Origin: Caprella mutica
Lineage: Eukaryota; Arthropoda; Malacostraca; Amphipoda; Caprellidae
Assembly: GCA_947561585.1 (NCBI GenBank)
Contig: CANNZV010002520.1
Location: forward strand, 1 to 64,000
DNA: 64,000 nucleotides
Direction: 5' to 3'
Shown here: positions 33,164 through 44,679 of the stretch, piece after piece
How positions within the stretch are numbered: the first letter of the stretch is position 1
Layout: every line of letters begins with the position of its first letter
The notes under the pieces: model-generated
Seen by the model: the letters and a program-made list of their open reading frames with translations, nothing else
The model's database searches: none
Told to the model about the DNA's origin: nothing
Position numbers and translations under genes: made by a program

Positions 33164-34400
33164 CTGAGAGTAAAGATTGTCATTAGGTTGAGTAGCAATT
33201 CCTGAATACTCAACTTAGGTTATGATAGGGAATCAGAAATTTCAAAAGGCTTCATCGATATATATGTAATGTGAAATTGTCCACTATCAGAGTACTAAGA
33301 GTGTTATAGCTCTGAGACGTTGTTGTGGGTTTTTAAACCGATTTGAATAGTCCAGAAAATATATTTTGAAAGTGATTAACTAATGAATTGGATACATATT
33401 ATTGACACATGGCTCACTCAAATTATCAGGGGGTCAATTTACCGGGGTCAAATTATCGGCCACGGAACAGTTCATCCCTTTATTAAAAATTAAGGAATCT
33501 AGAACATATTCAAATTTACCCAAAGAGTAAAACAGAGAATGAATTGAAATTCATTGAACGAAACTAATTCCAATTAAATTCGAAATTTGTATTAACAGCA
33601 AACCTTCGTATCAGAGTTAGACCAACATATTACTAGACAAACCGCGTATTAGACATAGATACTTTGAAACTGTACGGGAAAAAACCTTGTAATAGACAAT
33701 ACACAATTTTTTGGGATCTGACAGTTATTCTAGTGTAAATATTACTAGGTTCGTCATGAATCTCTCTTCGAATAGTGAATGATAGTAACTATTCGTTTTT
33801 TTATTGCAGAGGCTGTGTTAAAAAAAACCACGTGATGAATTACACAAAACTAGATACAGTGAATACTATGCTAAAGTGTGTGATCTTAAAGTGATAGTTT
33901 ATCTATCCTAATAATTTCCCTCGTGTGTTTATTTATTTATTTGTTTGGTGTCCGCTTTTACTCTACGGGTATTAAACATGAAGAATGTAACTATGATATG
34001 CACGGGAATATATTGATACGAATATGAGATTTAAATTCTTATGATTTAATTCAATTTATTTATATGAATATTATCTATTGAATATAGTAGTAGATTATGC
34101 AGAAAAATAAAATGTAATTGATTTCAATTCACTAAGAGACATACAATAAATAAATTACTATTGTAGACTACATCAACATTTTGATAGATTACTATTGTAG
34201 ACCGTTATTTTTACCGGGCAAGTAGACTAGTTTAGAAAATAATTTACACCGATTTGAATATATTTTTTAACGTTCTATAAATTTGTCTGTCTAAGGAGTT
34301 TATTGCATTTTAGGACTTTGTTGTAATTTAGGACCTTATTGCAATTTAGTAGTTATGTACAGATCTCACCATAAAGTATGGATTTAGTTGACTATTTATG
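33164..34400. other. Intron 3 of the HEPN-NACHT gene (part)
   Basis: AT-rich non-coding sequence. It contains dispersed repeat D copy 2 (33908-34019). Small fragments near 33270-33310 resemble MITE family B. Confidence 0.4.
33908..34019. repeat. Dispersed repeat family D, copy 2
   Basis: Inverse-orientation match to 12000-12108, including TGTTTATTTATTTATTTG, GGGTATTAAACATGAAGAAT and GCACGGGAATATATTGAT. Confidence 0.75.
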
Positions 34401-34551
34401 GGAACCACTTAATTACCGCACACTCACAGTACATAGGTCCTGAATCGATGTGAACTTTAGAAATATCTAATTTGCTTAACATTACCTGTGTTAACACCCA
34501 CTTGGCGACTACTGTGAGCCTAAGTAAGTGTCCGAGTACTGTAACGCCACC
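34401..34551. mobile_element. MITE family B, copy 2
   Basis: Starts GGAACCACTTAATTACCGCA and ends TGTCCGAGTACTGTAACGCC. Its interior has TTAACACCCACTTGGCGACT, the family hallmark. It lies inside predicted intron 3 of the HEPN-NACHT gene. The 66-codon minus frame at 34396-34596 is within it and not credible. Confidence 0.65.
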
Positions 34552-34626
34552 CTCTACTGGGAAAAAATATGCCATGTGGCGGATTAACGACTTCATTCCC
34601 TTCGTTGTAGCACCATAATAACTTAC

Positions 34627-34775
34627 TGGGTAAGAGGCAGACTTCTGATAATATTTTGAGGTTCAGATCTTCCATCAGTGGAAAACTAACATACCAGAAG
34701 GACATTTTCTTTTCTTTCAGCACTTTTAGGTTTTCATTGGAGTTGATGCAACCTCGGAAAGAGCGGATCTCACAG
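34627..34775 (-). CDS. HEPN-NACHT gene, candidate exon 3
   Basis: Acceptor TTTGTAATATTTTTCAG/CTGTG at 34776 and donor CCCA/GTAAGT at 34626. With the one-base entry required by exon 2 it is open for 49 codons (for example SFPLMEDLNLKILSEVCLLP) and leaves in phase 1, which fits exon 4. The leucine spacing would suit the start of a leucine-rich region, but no repeat can be counted. Confidence comes from consistent phases and consensus splice sites. Confidence 0.6.
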
Positions 34776-34989
34776 CTGAAAAATATTACAAATTAGAGGA
34801 TGATGTACATTGTAGAGTTCTACCGGTTCTAGGTATATTCCACCCCGGAAAAAATCACCCCGGATAAATTCAGTAAAGTAAACATTTTGTCACTATGGAA
34901 ACTACACGAGGAAGGAAGGACTCAGACCCCCAAACACACCGCTAACGTAACATTGGGTGAATGTGTATTTAGCAATAACATAGAGTGGG

Positions 34990-35985
34990 ATTTACAGGTG
35001 TGATCTTTGCAGGTGTGATCTTTACAGGTGTGATCTTGACAGGTGTGATCTTTACTGGTGTGATTAATTCAGGGGGGATTTTTACAGGTGTGATTTACAG
35101 GTGTGATCTTTGCAGTTGTGAATTTTACAGGTATGATTTTTACAGGTGTAATTTTCACAGGTGCAAGTATAACAGGTGTAAGTTTTAAAGGTTTAAGTTT
35201 TACAGGTGTAAGTTTTACAGGTGTAAGTTTTACAGGTGTAAGTTTTACAGGTGTAAGTTTTACAGGTGTAAGTTTTACAGGTGTAAGTTTTGCAGGTGTA
35301 AGTTTTACAGGTGTAAGTTTTACAGGTGTAAATGTTACAGGTGTAAGTGTTACAGGTGTAAGTTTTACATGTGTAAGTTTTGCAGGTGTAAGTTTTACAG
35401 GTGTAAGTTTTACAGGTGTAAGTTTTACAGGTGTGATTTTACAGGTGTGATTTTACAGGTGTGATTTTACAGGTGTGATTTTACAGGTGTGATTTTCACA
35501 GGTGTAATTTTCACAGGTGTAAGTATAACAGGTGTAAGTTTTACAGGTTTAAGTTTTACAGGTGTAAGTTTTACAAGTGTAAGTTTTACAGGTGTAAGTT
35601 TTACAGGTGTAAGTTTTACAGGTGTAAGTTTTACAGGTGTAAGTTTTACAGGTGTAAGTTTTACAGGTGTAGTTTTACAGGTGTAAGTTTTACAGGTGTA
35701 AGTTTTACAGATGTACTTTTTACAGGTGTAAGTTTCACAGGTGTAATTTCTACAGGTGTGATTTTACAGATGTGAATTTTACAGGTATGATTTTTATAGG
35801 TGTGATTTTCACAGGTGTGAGTTTTATTGAGATGAGTTTTACCGGGATGAGTTTTACCGGGATGAGTTTTACCGGGATGAGTTTTACCGGGATGAGTTTT
35901 ACCGGGATGAGTTTTACCGGGATGAGTTTTACGTAGGTGATTTTACCGGAATGATTTATACATTGAGATTTTTACGGGGTGAAAT
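34990..35985. repeat. 15-bp minisatellite (ACAGGTGTAAGTTTT), then ACCGGGATGAGTTTT
   Basis: About 1 kb of a 15-bp unit in intron 2 of the HEPN-NACHT gene. The first ~850 bp are ACAGGTGTAAGTTTT or ACAGGTGTGATTTT variants; then from about 35830 eight or so copies of ACCGGGATGAGTTTT. Each ACAGGTGTAAGT holds AG/GTGTAAGT, which resembles a 5' splice site in the plus orientation, opposite to the gene. Plus-strand frames (FTGVS repeats) are artefacts. Confidence 0.95.
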
Positions 35986-36027
35986 ATACCGGCCATCAAA
36001 TTTACCTTTTTACCGAACAAAGCCAGC

Positions 36028-36195
36028 AACATCTCAGTTACCTGACACTCAATTAGGCACACAGTTCTCGGAAAGTGGGTGTTAACACAGGTAATGATTG
36101 GCCAATTACAATTTTCTAAAAGTCAGATTGGTTCATAATCTACGTTAACGTTCATTTTCCAACAACTGTGAGTGTCCGATATTGGAGTTGTTACT
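36028..36195. mobile_element. MITE family B, copy 3
   Basis: Begins ACATCTCAGTTACCTGACAC, contains TCGGAAAGTGGGTGTTAACA and ends AGTGTCCGATATTGGAGTTG(TT), the inverse layout of copies 1 and 2. It lies in predicted intron 2, right beside the 15-bp array. Confidence 0.65.
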
Positions 36196-36399
36196 TATAT
36201 TGCAATTAAATAAAACTGAGATAAAAATTTACAAAGAGTGAATTTATTTGAATGGAAAACTAATGTTGAGGGAAATTCAAATATAGTTTGGTAATTAAGT
36301 ACTTAACCAATATTATATTAAATTAAATTATTAGCTAATTTATTTATATAATTAACTAATAATTAATTTAATTAACTAATCTAATTATTGCAAACTTAC

Positions 36400-36789
36400 T
36401 TCATTTCACGAAGATCCCTAAACATTTCATCACTCAGGGGCTGAAAATTTTCAAAACTTTGCATACAATACAAATTGATTCTCTTGGGTGGAGGAGATGC
36501 ATTCAGTGACTTTGATAAGAATTCTCTTCTCTTATCAAGTTTCAAACATTTTTTAAGAACAGTCAATTGACTTGCAGAAGATATCATATAGTCATCACTT
36601 GCATCAACATAGGCAGAAAACATTTCCACAGTTGTTTCATTATAATTTGCACTGCTAATTAAATCGAGATAGTAATTGACAGGTAGTCTAATAAATTCTG
36701 TCATGACTATTTTTGCAGATGTTGAAATTCTGGACACTGTTCTTTCTGACCACATCTGGAGAATGAGGAGCCGCAGGAGATTTTCGTAC
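36400..36789 (-). CDS. HEPN-NACHT gene, exon 2
   Basis: Acceptor TTGGATTTCCTACAG/GTACG at 36790. The frame is open from the first base (YENLLRLLILQMWSERT) to a strong donor ATGAA/GTAAGT at 36399. It enters with one base, matching the phase-2 end of exon 1, and leaves in phase 2. If the donor were not used the frame would stop at once (TAA at 36396). 130 residues are encoded, largely helical, with no firm domain call. This would be the region after the NACHT ATPase, where family members carry winged-helix or repeat domains. Confidence 0.75.
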
Positions 36790-36984
36790 CTGTAGGAAAT
36801 CCAACAAAATATATAATTAGTTTTTTACGAATATAGATTAGTTGAAAAGAGACATTATACATTAAAAATATTTGAAACAATAATGAAAATCGAATATATA
36901 AAAAGTTGAATCTCTCTTTAAAATAAAGATAAATTATTGCATCAAACAATGTTTATAATTTATCAAACTCTTAGATAATAATAT

Positions 36985-37437
36985 GGAAATTTGAATTATT
37001 TGTATTGACTGTAAATAGATATTGTATGAATGTTCTTCACCGTAAGAGTTCATCCCTATTGGAATATTATTTGTATTGACTGTAAATAGATATTGTATGA
37101 ATGTTCTTCACCGTAAGAGTTGATCCCTATTGGAATATTATTTGTATTGACTGTAAATAGATGTTGTATGAATGTTCTTCACCGTAAAAATTCATCCCTA
37201 GTGGAATATTATTTGTATTGACTGTAAATAGATATTGTATGAATGTTCTTCACCGTAAGAGTTGATCCCTATTGGAATATTATTTGTATTGACTGTAAAT
37301 AGATGTTGTATGAATGTTCTTCACCGTAAAAATTCATCCCTAGTGGAATATTATTTGTATTGACTGCAAATAGATATTGTATGAATGTTCTTCACCGTAA
37401 GAATTCATTCCTAGTGGAATATTATTTGTTGATGGAA
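36985..37437. repeat. 71-bp tandem repeat in intron 1
   Basis: About six copies of a 71-bp unit containing GTATTGACTGTAAATAGATA, TTGTATGAATGTTCTTCACC and GTAAGAGTTCATCCCTATTG. Two sub-types alternate (GTAAGAGTTGATCCCTATTG and GTAAAAATTCATCCCTAGTG), so a two-unit higher-order repeat is present. It fills most of the 716-bp intron 36790-37505. Confidence 0.9.
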
Positions 37438-37505
37438 ATTATGAATTTTATCTAACAAATATAACTTTCCTATTCAAACCAAATATGGTATTATTTTTGA
37501 CTAAC

Positions 37506-39391
37506 CTGTCCATTTTATCTGAAACATTTTTATCGTTGATGTTCAATCCAAGTTTTTCAAGGAATTGTTCCAGAGTTACTTCACTAGTAGCAGGAACCTC
37601 AGCAAAGTCTCTGGAAAGCTTTTTCACCGAGAGATATTCCTGGATTGACAGATGCTGGAAATGATATTGTTTTACATCATTGAAATTCATTGACATCTCA
37701 GGAGTGAGAACACAAGATAGATTCTTTTCAATGTTTTTCACATCGGGACATCTTTGTCGACAATCTTTAAGAAGGTTCGAATAGTTATCTTTAGTAATAT
37801 AATACTGATTTAGGTTATACCCTTTCAAACTGTATTCGGTTAGTATCATCATGATGGTGTTTGAATTAACTATAGCATCTGAACTACTGTCTTGATTTAG
37901 TTTTTTCTCTATTTGGTATTCCAAAGAGTTGTACAGGGCTTTGTAGATATCTATCTCATTTAGAATTTTGCAGTCATAGTCCCTGTCAACGAATAAAGAA
38001 CTGAATAGTGCCAGAAGAAGAGGAGTAGTGAAAATGTCTCGGCAGTTTTTATTTAATTGCCGATAACATTTCACTACATCGCTCTCGTTACAATTTGGTA
38101 GTTTATTGCTGAAAGCCTTCAGATAGTCAATTTGGATTGTAGTGTCCACTATATTTTCAACTGCAAAGGAATCATATTGAATTGGCCTGCTATTTAAATC
38201 CTCCTGAACATGGAAGGCGGCCTGTACTCGACTTGTTATAATACACGTACCGGTCTGAATCCCATCACAATACAATATGGCATCATTGACCAGAACCTTT
38301 GAAATCTGATTAGATTCGTCATAACCATCGATGAGGAAGACCACGCCATCAAGAAGTCGAAGAGCATCCAACACCTCATCTTTTTCGAAACAGGAGAAAT
38401 ATTTTGGAAAAACTGCTTTCAAATATTCTCCAAGATTAGAAAAGTTATCTGTTCTGCAAGATATGTAAAGCGGCAGATGGAATTTGCCTAAATTGACGAA
38501 TTTAGAATTAGGATTCTTAGCGAGGATCTCTCTGTATATCATTCTCAAAAGGGTTGTCTTTCCTGAACCCGGTGAACCATTAAAAATAGCCACATTTTCG
38601 GATAAATTATCAAATATTTCATTACAATGAAATGATTTTTTATTATCACTCGCTTCATTTGTAATTAACATTCTCATCAAAATCTCATCTATGCCAATAC
38701 TCACGTTGGAAAAACCAGCCAAAGGTATTGAAATTTTCTTAGATTTCTCTCTGAGCATTTTTAGACAATCTTTCTCCAGCAGATCTTTAATAATTCTGAT
38801 CCTTGAATTACGATCCTTTGTTTTCTCAATGATTGTTGAAAATTCAGAATCAAACTCATCTTTGATATCTTTCACTCTTGAAATATCAGTTATAGCATAC
38901 AGTTTACAAAAAGCGTCAATGCACGCATGAATGTCATTCTGCAATTCTTGGAACCAGTTTTTGTCTTTTGCTCTCAGTGGCTCATGACTGAAGTCATTTC
39001 TCATGTCTTTCACTTTTTTCAAGCAGGACTCAACACTATTTGGATCTTTGAGCTTATCATTGTAATCCGCTGTACCAGGACTAGATATCTTCTCGTAGCA
39101 GATTATAGGAAGTAATTCATGGAGAAAAGTTACATCAAGATTATCAAGATTAGTTTGGTCGAGTTTGCTCTGGTTTTTAGTTATCCAGTTGTTACGGTTT
39201 CTATTTGTACTGTAGATTTTGGATTTGGTGAATAAATCTTCATCGTTCAAGTACTGTCCTATCGTTTGAGTATCGGTTTTGGTCCAAACCAGGTTTATAA
39301 ATTTAGTATAGAGTAGAGGTGCGCATTTATTCATAGCCGCACAATTTCTTAGAAGGTAAATGTAGTCATCGGGAATACCCGCCACTGCCAT
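37506..39391 (-). CDS. HEPN-NACHT protein, exon 1 (start of gene)
   Basis: ATG at 39391 (MAVAGIPDDY). Residues about 1-170 form a HEPN module of the DZIP3-like type, with the R-x4-H motif RNDFSH at 131-136. Residues about 260-470 form a NACHT/STAND ATPase: Walker A GSPGSGKTT (272-280), Walker B VVFLIDGYDES (350-360, D355), and a sensor-like TCIITSR (382-388). HEPN domains often act as RNases or adaptors, and NACHT proteins oligomerise on sensing a signal, so a role in cytoplasmic immune sensing is the family-based inference. No signal peptide. The frame continues to a stop at 37448, but a consensus donor (GACAG/GTTAGT, 37505) in matching phase to exon 2 is the better end. The gene is intact as far as seen. 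The promoter was not identified. Confidence 0.85.
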
Positions 39392-39809
39392 TTTGAAGCA
39401 AGTCTTGTGTCACGTTTATTATCTTTCAAAATAAATCAAATAATTTATTAAAATAAACCTGTAAATTAAAAAATGAGATTAAACAGAAAATCTGAAATAT
39501 TTTTCAAAAATAATTTTTAGATTTGAAAATATAATCTAACTGAGTATATCGTAGTTTTTGACATTCTAAACTTTAGTAACTTCCTTAATATTAGTTGGTT
39601 TTAAATTAATCTCAAGCCTTTCGATTTTATATATCATATACGTATCTATGTTAATTGTCACAGATAATGTTACGAGTTGAGTTGTGGAACAGAACTCAAC
39701 GTGTATATTCACCGTCATTTAGTAAGTAAAATCACCGAGTTAGCTCTAAGAATAACCTTCGCGCAATGACAAAAATAATCACCCTCACTCCTTGCTTACC
39801 TGTTCTTAA
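39392..39809. other. 5' flank of the HEPN-NACHT gene
   Basis: AT-rich. No clear TATA or initiator call. Part (about 39560-39670) forms the left inverted arm matched at about 42570-42700. Confidence 0.35.
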
Positions 39810-42700
39810 ACTATGTCTATAAGTAAACCTCAATCTAAAGTAAACCTCAATTTAGAGTAAACCTTAATTTAAAGTAAACCTTAATTTAAAGTAAACCTCA
39901 ATTTAAAGTAAACCTTAATTTAAAGTAAACCATAATTTAAAGTAAACCTTAATTCAAATTAAATCTTAATTTAAAGTAAACCATAATTTAAAGTAAACCT
40001 TAATTTAAAGTAAACCCAAATTTGAAGTAAACCTTAATTTAAGGTAAACCTTAATTTAAAGTAAACCTTAATTTAAAATAAATCTTAATTTAAAGTAAAT
40101 CTTGATTTAAAGTAAACCTTAATTTGAAGTAAACCTTAATCTAAAGTAAACCTTAATTTAAAGTAAACCCCAATTTGAAGTAAACCTCAATTTAAAGTAA
40201 ACCTTAATCTAAAGTAAACCTCCATTTAAAGTAAACCTCAATTTAAAATAAAACTTAATTTGAAGTAAACCTCAATTTAAAGTTAACCTCAATTTAAAGT
40301 AAACCTCAATTTAAAGTAAACCTTAATTCAAATTAAATCTTAATTTAAAGTAAACCATAATTTAAAGTAAACCTTAATTTAAAGTAAACCCAAATTTGAA
40401 GTAAAACTTAATTTAAGGTAAACCTTAATTTAAAGTAAACCTTAATTTAAAATAAATCTTAATTTAAAGTAAATCTTGATTTAAAGTAAACCTTAATTTG
40501 AAGTAAACCTTAATCTAAAGTAAACCATAATTTAAAGTAAACCCCAATTTGAAGTAAACCTCAATTGAAAGTAAACCTTAATCTAAAGTAAACCTCCATT
40601 TAAAGTAAACCTCAATTTAAAATAAAACTTAATTTAAAGTAAACCTCAATTTAAAGTTAACCTCAATTTAAAGTAAACCTTAATTTAAAGTAAACCCCAA
40701 TTTAAAGTAAACTTAAATTTTAAGTAAACCTTAATTTATTTAAACCTCAATTTAAAGTAAACCCTAATTTAAAGTAAAACTTAATTTAAAGCAAACCTCA
40801 ATTTAAAGTAAACCTTAATCTAAAGTAAACCTCAATCTAAAGTAAACCTCAATCTAAAGTAAACCTCAATCTAAAGTAAACCTCAATCTAAAGTAAATCC
40901 TAATTTAAAGTAAACCTTAATTTAAAGTAAACCTTAATTTGAAGTAAACCTTAATTTAAAGTAAACCTTAATTTAAAGTAAACCTTAATTTGAAGTAAAT
41001 CTTAATTTAAAGTAAACCTTAATTTAAAGTAAACCTTAATTTAAAGTAAACCTTAATTTAAAGTAAACTTTAATTTAAAGTAAACCTTTATTTAAAGTAA
41101 ACCTTAATTTAAAGTAAACCTTAATTTAAAGTAAACCTTAATTTGAAGTAAACCTCAATTTAAAGTTAACCTCAATTTAAAGTAAACCTCAATTTAAAGT
41201 AAACCTTAATTCAAATTAAATCTTAATTTAAAGTAAACCATAATTTAAAGTAAACCTTAATTTAAAGTAAACCCAAATTTGAAGTAAACCTTAATTTAAG
41301 GTAAACCTTAATTTAAAGTAAACCTTAATTTAAAATAAATCTTAATTTAAAGTAAATCTTGATTTAAAGTAAACCTTAATTTGAAGTAAACCTCAATTTA
41401 AAGTAAACCTTAATCTAAAGTAAACCTTAATTTAAAGTAAACCCCAATTTGAAGTAAACCTCAATTTAAAGTAAACCTTAATCTAAAGTAAACCTCCATT
41501 TAAAGTAAACCTCAATTTAAAATAAAACTTAATTTAAAGTAAACCTCAATTTAAAGTTAACCTCAATTTAAATTAAACCTTAATTTAAAGTAAACCCCAA
41601 TTTAAAGTAAACTTAAATTTTAAGTAAACCTTAATTTATTTAAACCTCAATTTAAAGTAAACCCTAATTTAAAGTAAAACTTAATTTAAAGCAAACCTCA
41701 ATCTAAAGTAAACCTCAATCTAAAGTAAACCTTAATTTAAAGTAAACCTTAATTTGAAGTAAACCTTAATTTAAAGTAAACTTTAATTTAAAGTAAACCT
41801 TAATTTGAAGTAAATCTTAATTTAAAGTAAATCTTAATTTAAAGTAAACCTTAATTTAAAGTAAACCTTAATTTAAAGTAAACCTTAATTTAAAATAAAC
41901 CTTAATTTAAAGTAAACCTTAATTTAAAGTAAACCATAATTTAAAGTAAACTTTAATTTAAGTAAACCTTAATTTATAGTAAACCTTAATATAAAGTAAA
42001 CCTTAATTTAAAGTAAATCTTAATTTAAAGTAAACCTTAATTTAAAGTAAACCTTAATTTAAAGTAAACCTTAATTTAAAATAAACCTTAATTTAAAGTA
42101 AACCTTAATTTAAAGTAAACCTTAATTTAAAGTAAACCTAAATTTAAAGTAAACCTTAATTTAAAATAAACCTTAATTTAAAGCAAACCTTAATTCAAAG
42201 TAAACCTTAATTCAAAGTAAACCTTAATTTAAAGTAAACCTTAATATAAAGTAAACCTCAATTTAAAGTAAACCTTAATTTAAAGTAAACCTTAATTTGA
42301 AGTAAACCTTAATTTACTATAAAACTTAATTTAAAGTAAACCTTAATTTAAAGTAAACCTTAATTTAAAGTAAACCTTAATTTTAAGTAAACCTTAATTT
42401 AAAGTAAACCTTAATTTAAAGTAAACCTTAATTTAAAGTAAACCTTAATACAATAAGATACTCTTAAAAGTACTTTAAGTTTTCTATTTATGGGAAATTG
42501 TAGTCTGCAACTCATTTGAAATAAAATAAAATCATTCGTCCGGGAACGGAAAATTCCGTAACGGAACGTTCTGTAGCGTCTTGTCACTATATATGATATA
42601 CCAAGTGATACGCAGACTAAAATAATAAATTTCTTAACTCTTGAGATTGTTTAAAACCAACCGAAATGAAATCGAACCAATGGTAAGGATGTTAGTAAAG
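39560..42700. repeat. Inverted arms around a minisatellite
   Basis: The left arm (TTAGTTGGTTTTAAATTAAT, CTCAAG, TATATATCATATACGTATC, about 39585-39650) is matched inversely at about 42575-42665 (ATATATGATATACCAAGTGA, TTGAGATTGTTTAAAACCAA). Identity is moderate with gaps. The 17-bp array lies between them, so the array probably expanded within an old foldback element. Confidence 0.5.
39810..42452. repeat. 17-bp minisatellite (AATTTAAAGTAAACCTT), ~155 copies
   Basis: 2.64 kb of AATTTAAAGTAAACCTT with many single-base variants. Blocks recur as higher-order repeats: the variant string AAACCCAAATTTGAAG appears at about 40014, 40387 and 41269, spacings close to 22 and 52 units. No frame is meaningful. 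Confidence 0.97.
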
Positions 42701-42831
42701 ATTATAATGAGGAACACTATGATTATACTTTGCATATAAACTCATCAACTGTTTACCTACACAAAATGTAACTATTTATCGAAAATATCAATACTGTATG
42801 ATAGGAATTGGTCTATTACATACACTATAAA

Positions 42832-43412
42832 GTAACAGGTAACACAATACACCTATAAAATGGTAGAATGATCTAATATTAACTTTTTTGGTAGTATTTG
42901 TTAGATAAAATAGCAAAATAATTAACTATACACTCTCACTGAACAGACTCAACCGACTGAACTAAACGTGTCCTTGAATTGCTACCTCAATGCCTTAAAA
43001 ATAAACACAGTAGTGACAATAGAGTGAGTGACGTCATCAGAGCAACACACTTCAGTACCAATTCAGGGACTTAGAACAACTGAATAGATCTATTACTGTT
43101 ATAATAACTAATGAGTTTCTATAGCTTTACTCACTCTGATTAGGTTAATATTTCTATATCTTTTGTTTCTTCAATGAATTTGTATTATTGTATCATATTA
43201 AACTGTTGCCCTCGTGACGTCACGTACACCAAACACCTCCATTGTCTCTACAGTGTCTATAGTATAACGTAGGATAACAACGGAAAAGAAAAATTAATAG
43301 AAAATTGCGGTTAAGATAGAAAACTTTGAATGGGAGACTGTCCTTTTATGTTAATTTTCAGTATGTACGTAATGACAACTTAAAAATTACAAAAAATTAA
43401 AATAGTTTTTGA
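42832..43412. repeat. Dispersed repeat family A, copy 2 (two CRE palindromes)
   Basis: Same orientation as 1041-1600. TGACGTCA palindromes at 43029-43036 and 43215-43222 are conserved. It carries insertions relative to copy 1 (CAACACACTTCAGTACC, and TTTGTTTCTTCAATGAAT) and only one TGAGTTTCTATAGCTTTACT block. Confidence 0.8.
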
Positions 43413-43538
43413 CAAATATATAATCATGGAATTTTTTTTTTTCATTTTCCACTATATTTTAAGGAAAATCATTTGACTATTATTACAAAATAATTTATAA
43501 ATTAGGGATTCAAAATTAAAAATTTTCAATTCAAATTG

Positions 43539-43955
43539 CCTGTCATTTCTCATTAATAGGCAGTAGTCATTTCTCATTAATAGGCAGTAGTCATTTCTCA
43601 TTAATAGGCAGTAGTCATTTCTCATTAATAGGCAGTTGTCATTTCTCATTAATAGGCTGTAGTCCCTTCTCATTAATAGGCAGTTGTCATTTCTCATTAA
43701 TAGGCAGTAGTCATTTCTCATTAATAGGCAGTAGTCATTTCTCATTAATAGGCAGTAGTCACATCTGATTAATAGGCAGTTGTCATTTCTCATTAATAGG
43801 CAGTAGTCATTTCTCATTAATAGGCAGTAGACATTTCTCATTAATAGGCAGTAGTCATTTCTCATTAATAGGCAGTAGTCATTTCTCATTAAAGGGCAGT
43901 AGTCATTTCTCATTAATAAGCAGAAGTCATTTCTCATTAATAGGCAATAGTCATT
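43539..43955. repeat. 24-bp minisatellite (CATTAATAGGCAGTAGTCAT)
   Basis: About 17 copies of a 24-bp unit (CATTAATAGGCAGTAGTCAT plus TTCT). The minus-strand 8-residue repeat frame (MRNDYCLL) is an artefact of the unit length. Confidence 0.95.
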
Positions 43956-44103
43956 TTGGGTTTTTCCCATTTGACGACCCCCACCAGATTTAATTTAAAT
44001 TAATATTTATATATGTATTTTTGTCCCTAGAATCCGAAAATCAAAACCGTTTTTTGTAGAAACTAATAGTTTTTGAGATATGAGGGTTTAAAGTTATTTA
44101 TTT

Positions 44104-44423
44104 CCTATGTATTACTGAAGGATTGAGAACTTTGAAAAAACTCGTGTTTTCATTGAAATTACTCAAACAATATATATTTCTGGCATGAAACAGTAATGTA
44201 GTTTGTTGTATCCGCTAGTTTGTTGTACTGCAAACTTCATAATTGTTTAATGACCTGGCAGGGGGGTTGGGGGGTCATTAAACAATCATGAAGTGTGCAG
44301 TACAACAAACTAGCGGATACAACAAACTACATTACTGTTTCATGCCAGAAATTATATTGTTTCAGTAATTTCAATGAAAACACGAGTTTTTTTCAAAGTT
44401 CTCAATCCTTCAGTAATACATAG
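44104..44423. mobile_element. Foldback element with motif copies 4 and 5
   Basis: A near-perfect palindrome. The left arm runs from TATGTATTACTGAAGGATTG (about 44104) through GGCATGAAACAGTAATGTAG to about 44262, and the right arm mirrors it to about 44423. The innermost part of each arm is the TAGTTTGTTGTA motif (44196-44262 and 44274-44333), separated by a G-rich GGCAGGGGGGTTGGGGGGTC loop. Confidence 0.85.
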
Positions 44424-44679
44424 TAATGATAATAATAACAATAATAATCAGACAGACAGACTGAGCGACAAAAAGCTAATCCATCCTCTGTTACTAACTG
44501 AGGTATAATAACAGGCTGTTATCTTTAATTAATGATCTTCCATAGCCAGTCTGTAAAATGGGGTACATAAGCTGTTTGCTAAGATTCATCTGTTCTTTCT
44601 GCAATTAACATGTAAACATAGGGATTAATTAGCTTTTGTTTGCCAAGAATCTAGTAAAAAAACTAAAACTATGGGTACA

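Noticed and set aside
35103..35686. FTGVS pentapeptide-like protein
   Set aside because: 15-bp array in a predicted intron of the opposite strand; no start context or domain; frame ends at array indels.
37448..37505. C-terminal extension of the NACHT exon to the in-frame stop
   Set aside because: A consensus donor at 37505 in the right phase for exon 2 is more likely, though an unspliced form cannot be excluded.
43452..43970. 172-codon frame of MRNDYCLL repeats
   Set aside because: 24-bp minisatellite read in frame.
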